A stretch of 64,000 nucleotides of DNA from JAFGCY01 sp964609245. GTDB taxonomy: Bacteria > 4484-113 > JAFGCY01. The stretch spans positions 67,062-131,061 of the forward strand of contig CAZSSB010000003.1 in assembly GCA_964609245.1 (NCBI GenBank). The letters are read 5' to 3'. Numbering within the stretch: position 1 is the first letter of the stretch; each line of letters opens with the position of its first letter. Below the pieces are notes generated by a model. The model made no database searches. It saw nothing but the letters and a program-made list of their open reading frames with translations, and was not told where the DNA came from. Below are positions 63,408-64,000 of the stretch, in pieces. Both the position numbers and the translations under genes were made by a program.

Positions 63408-63413
63408 ATTATA
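63408..63413 (-). promoter_or_regulatory. -10 box of the exported TPR gene, leaderless type
   Basis: TATAAT on the minus strand, seven bases before ATG 63400, set in an inverted repeat CGTCA-GTATAA-TGACG. Confidence 0.55.
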
Positions 63414-63479
63414 CTGACGCCGCCCGCGCGCCGCTTGCTCAGCGGGCCGGCCGGCGGGCGCTTTGGACCTCTGCTGTGC

Positions 63480-63485
63480 TATGCT
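63480..63485 (+). promoter_or_regulatory. -10 box of hpt, leaderless type
   Basis: TATGCT nine bases before the ATG at 63495. Confidence 0.4.
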
Positions 63486-63494
63486 ATCTGCGTC

Positions 63495-64000
63495 ATGCTG
63501 GAGATCCCAAGTTACTTCCAGCGGCTCTACACGGCGGCCGAGATCGACCAGCGCGTCGGCGAGCTGGCGGCCGAGATCGCCCGCGACTACGCGGGGCGTA
63601 AGGTGCACCTGGTCTGCGTGATGCGCGGCGCCACCGTGTTTCTTTCGGACCTGGTGCGCAAGCTGGAGCTGGAGGTGACCTACGACTACATCGCGGTCCA
63701 CAGCTACGAGAGCACCTCGTCCAGCGGGATCGTGCGGCTGACCAAGGACCTTGATGAAAACGTCGAGAGCCGCCACGTGATCGTGGTCGAGGACATCATC
63801 GACTCGGGCCTGACGCTCAACTACATCAAGGAGAACCTCCAGAGCCGCAAGCCCGCCTCACTCGCGCTGTGCACGCTGCTCGACCGCCCGCACCGGCGCA
63901 AGATCGACCTGAAGCTCGACTACGTCGGCTACCAGATCCCCGACAAGTTCGTGGTCGGCTACGGCCTCGACTTCGAGCAGCAGTGGCGCCAGCTGCCCGA
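63495..64000 (+). CDS. hpt: Hypoxanthine phosphoribosyltransferase, 3' end beyond the window
   Basis: Purine salvage enzyme: hypoxanthine or guanine plus PRPP gives IMP or GMP. 168 codons are present of about 180. Visible motifs are LVCVMRGATVFLSDLVRKL (substrate loop), the PRPP signature VIVVEDIIDSGLTL with its two acidic residues, LLDRPHRRKIDL and the base-contact region KFVVGYGLDFEQQWRQLP. The ATG at 63495 gives MLEIPSYFQRLYT, a normal start for the family. Leaderless-type promoter. Confidence 0.95.
   Translation, partial: MLEIPSYFQRLYTAAEIDQRVGELAAEIARDYAGRKVHLVCVMRGATVFLSDLVRKLELEVTYDYIAVHSYESTSSSGIVRLTKDLDENVESRHVIVVEDIIDSGLTLNYIKENLQSRKPASLALCTLLDRPHRRKIDLKLDYVGYQIPDKFVVGYGLDFEQQWRQLP

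Overview
This window is chromosomal DNA from a GC-rich, Gram-negative bacterium whose lineage I cannot place from sequence alone. The evidence for an outer membrane is a Kdo transferase (waaA), many lipobox-type lipoproteins, secreted enzymes and an Rnf complex. An anaerobic or facultative life is suggested by the complete rseC-rnfBCDGEA operon. There are no tRNA or rRNA genes, CRISPR arrays, insertion sequences or phage genes. Coding density is high, mostly in short operons.

Layout. 1-5.7 kb (minus strand): a TPR protein cut by the window edge, hrcA-dnaJ and a cyclophilin-type lipoprotein. 6-9.1 kb (plus): a mitochondrial-type citrate synthase, an unrecognised cytoplasmic protein and a small exported protein, followed by a foldable non-coding segment. 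9.4-14.6 kb: L-aspartate dehydrogenase, two paralogous membrane-anchored proteins, a convergent pair made of a sensor without a kinase domain and a receiver-ATPase protein, and two tiny paralogous membrane proteins. 14.6-21.5 kb: rnf operon and ruvX. 21.5-28.8 kb: lipoprotein, M42 aminopeptidase, a membrane gene broken by one in-frame TGA, two further membrane-associated genes and a flavin reductase-like protein. 28.8-38.4 kb (plus): moxR, DUF58, transglutaminase, YdjC-type deacetylase and a 1370-residue lipoprotein. 38.5-43 kb (minus): a lipoprotein with cohesin-like and dockerin-like parts, waaA and an ECF sigma/anti-sigma pair. 43.1-53.2 kb: three large lipoprotein genes, with two broken copies of the 3' end of an acyl-CoA dehydrogenase gene between them and the intact gene at the far end. 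53.2-64 kb: candidate small RNAs, a gluzincin protease, a membrane-fused spermidine synthase-like protein, an FtsX-like permease with a TPR protein, and the start of hpt.

Three themes stand out. (1) About fourteen genes have a TATAAT-like hexamer ending only 5-10 bases before the start codon, so they probably make leaderless mRNAs; this also corrects several gene starts. (2) Four big surface lipoproteins share an EF-hand, dockerin-like module with a recurring TPIG motif, joined to FN3, propeller, papain-like or cohesin-like parts. This looks like an undescribed cell-surface system; two members arose by local duplication next to the ECF sigma gene. (3) Two non-coding segments (about 9.13-9.29 kb and 53.23-53.49 kb) have long matching closing stems and resemble structured RNAs.
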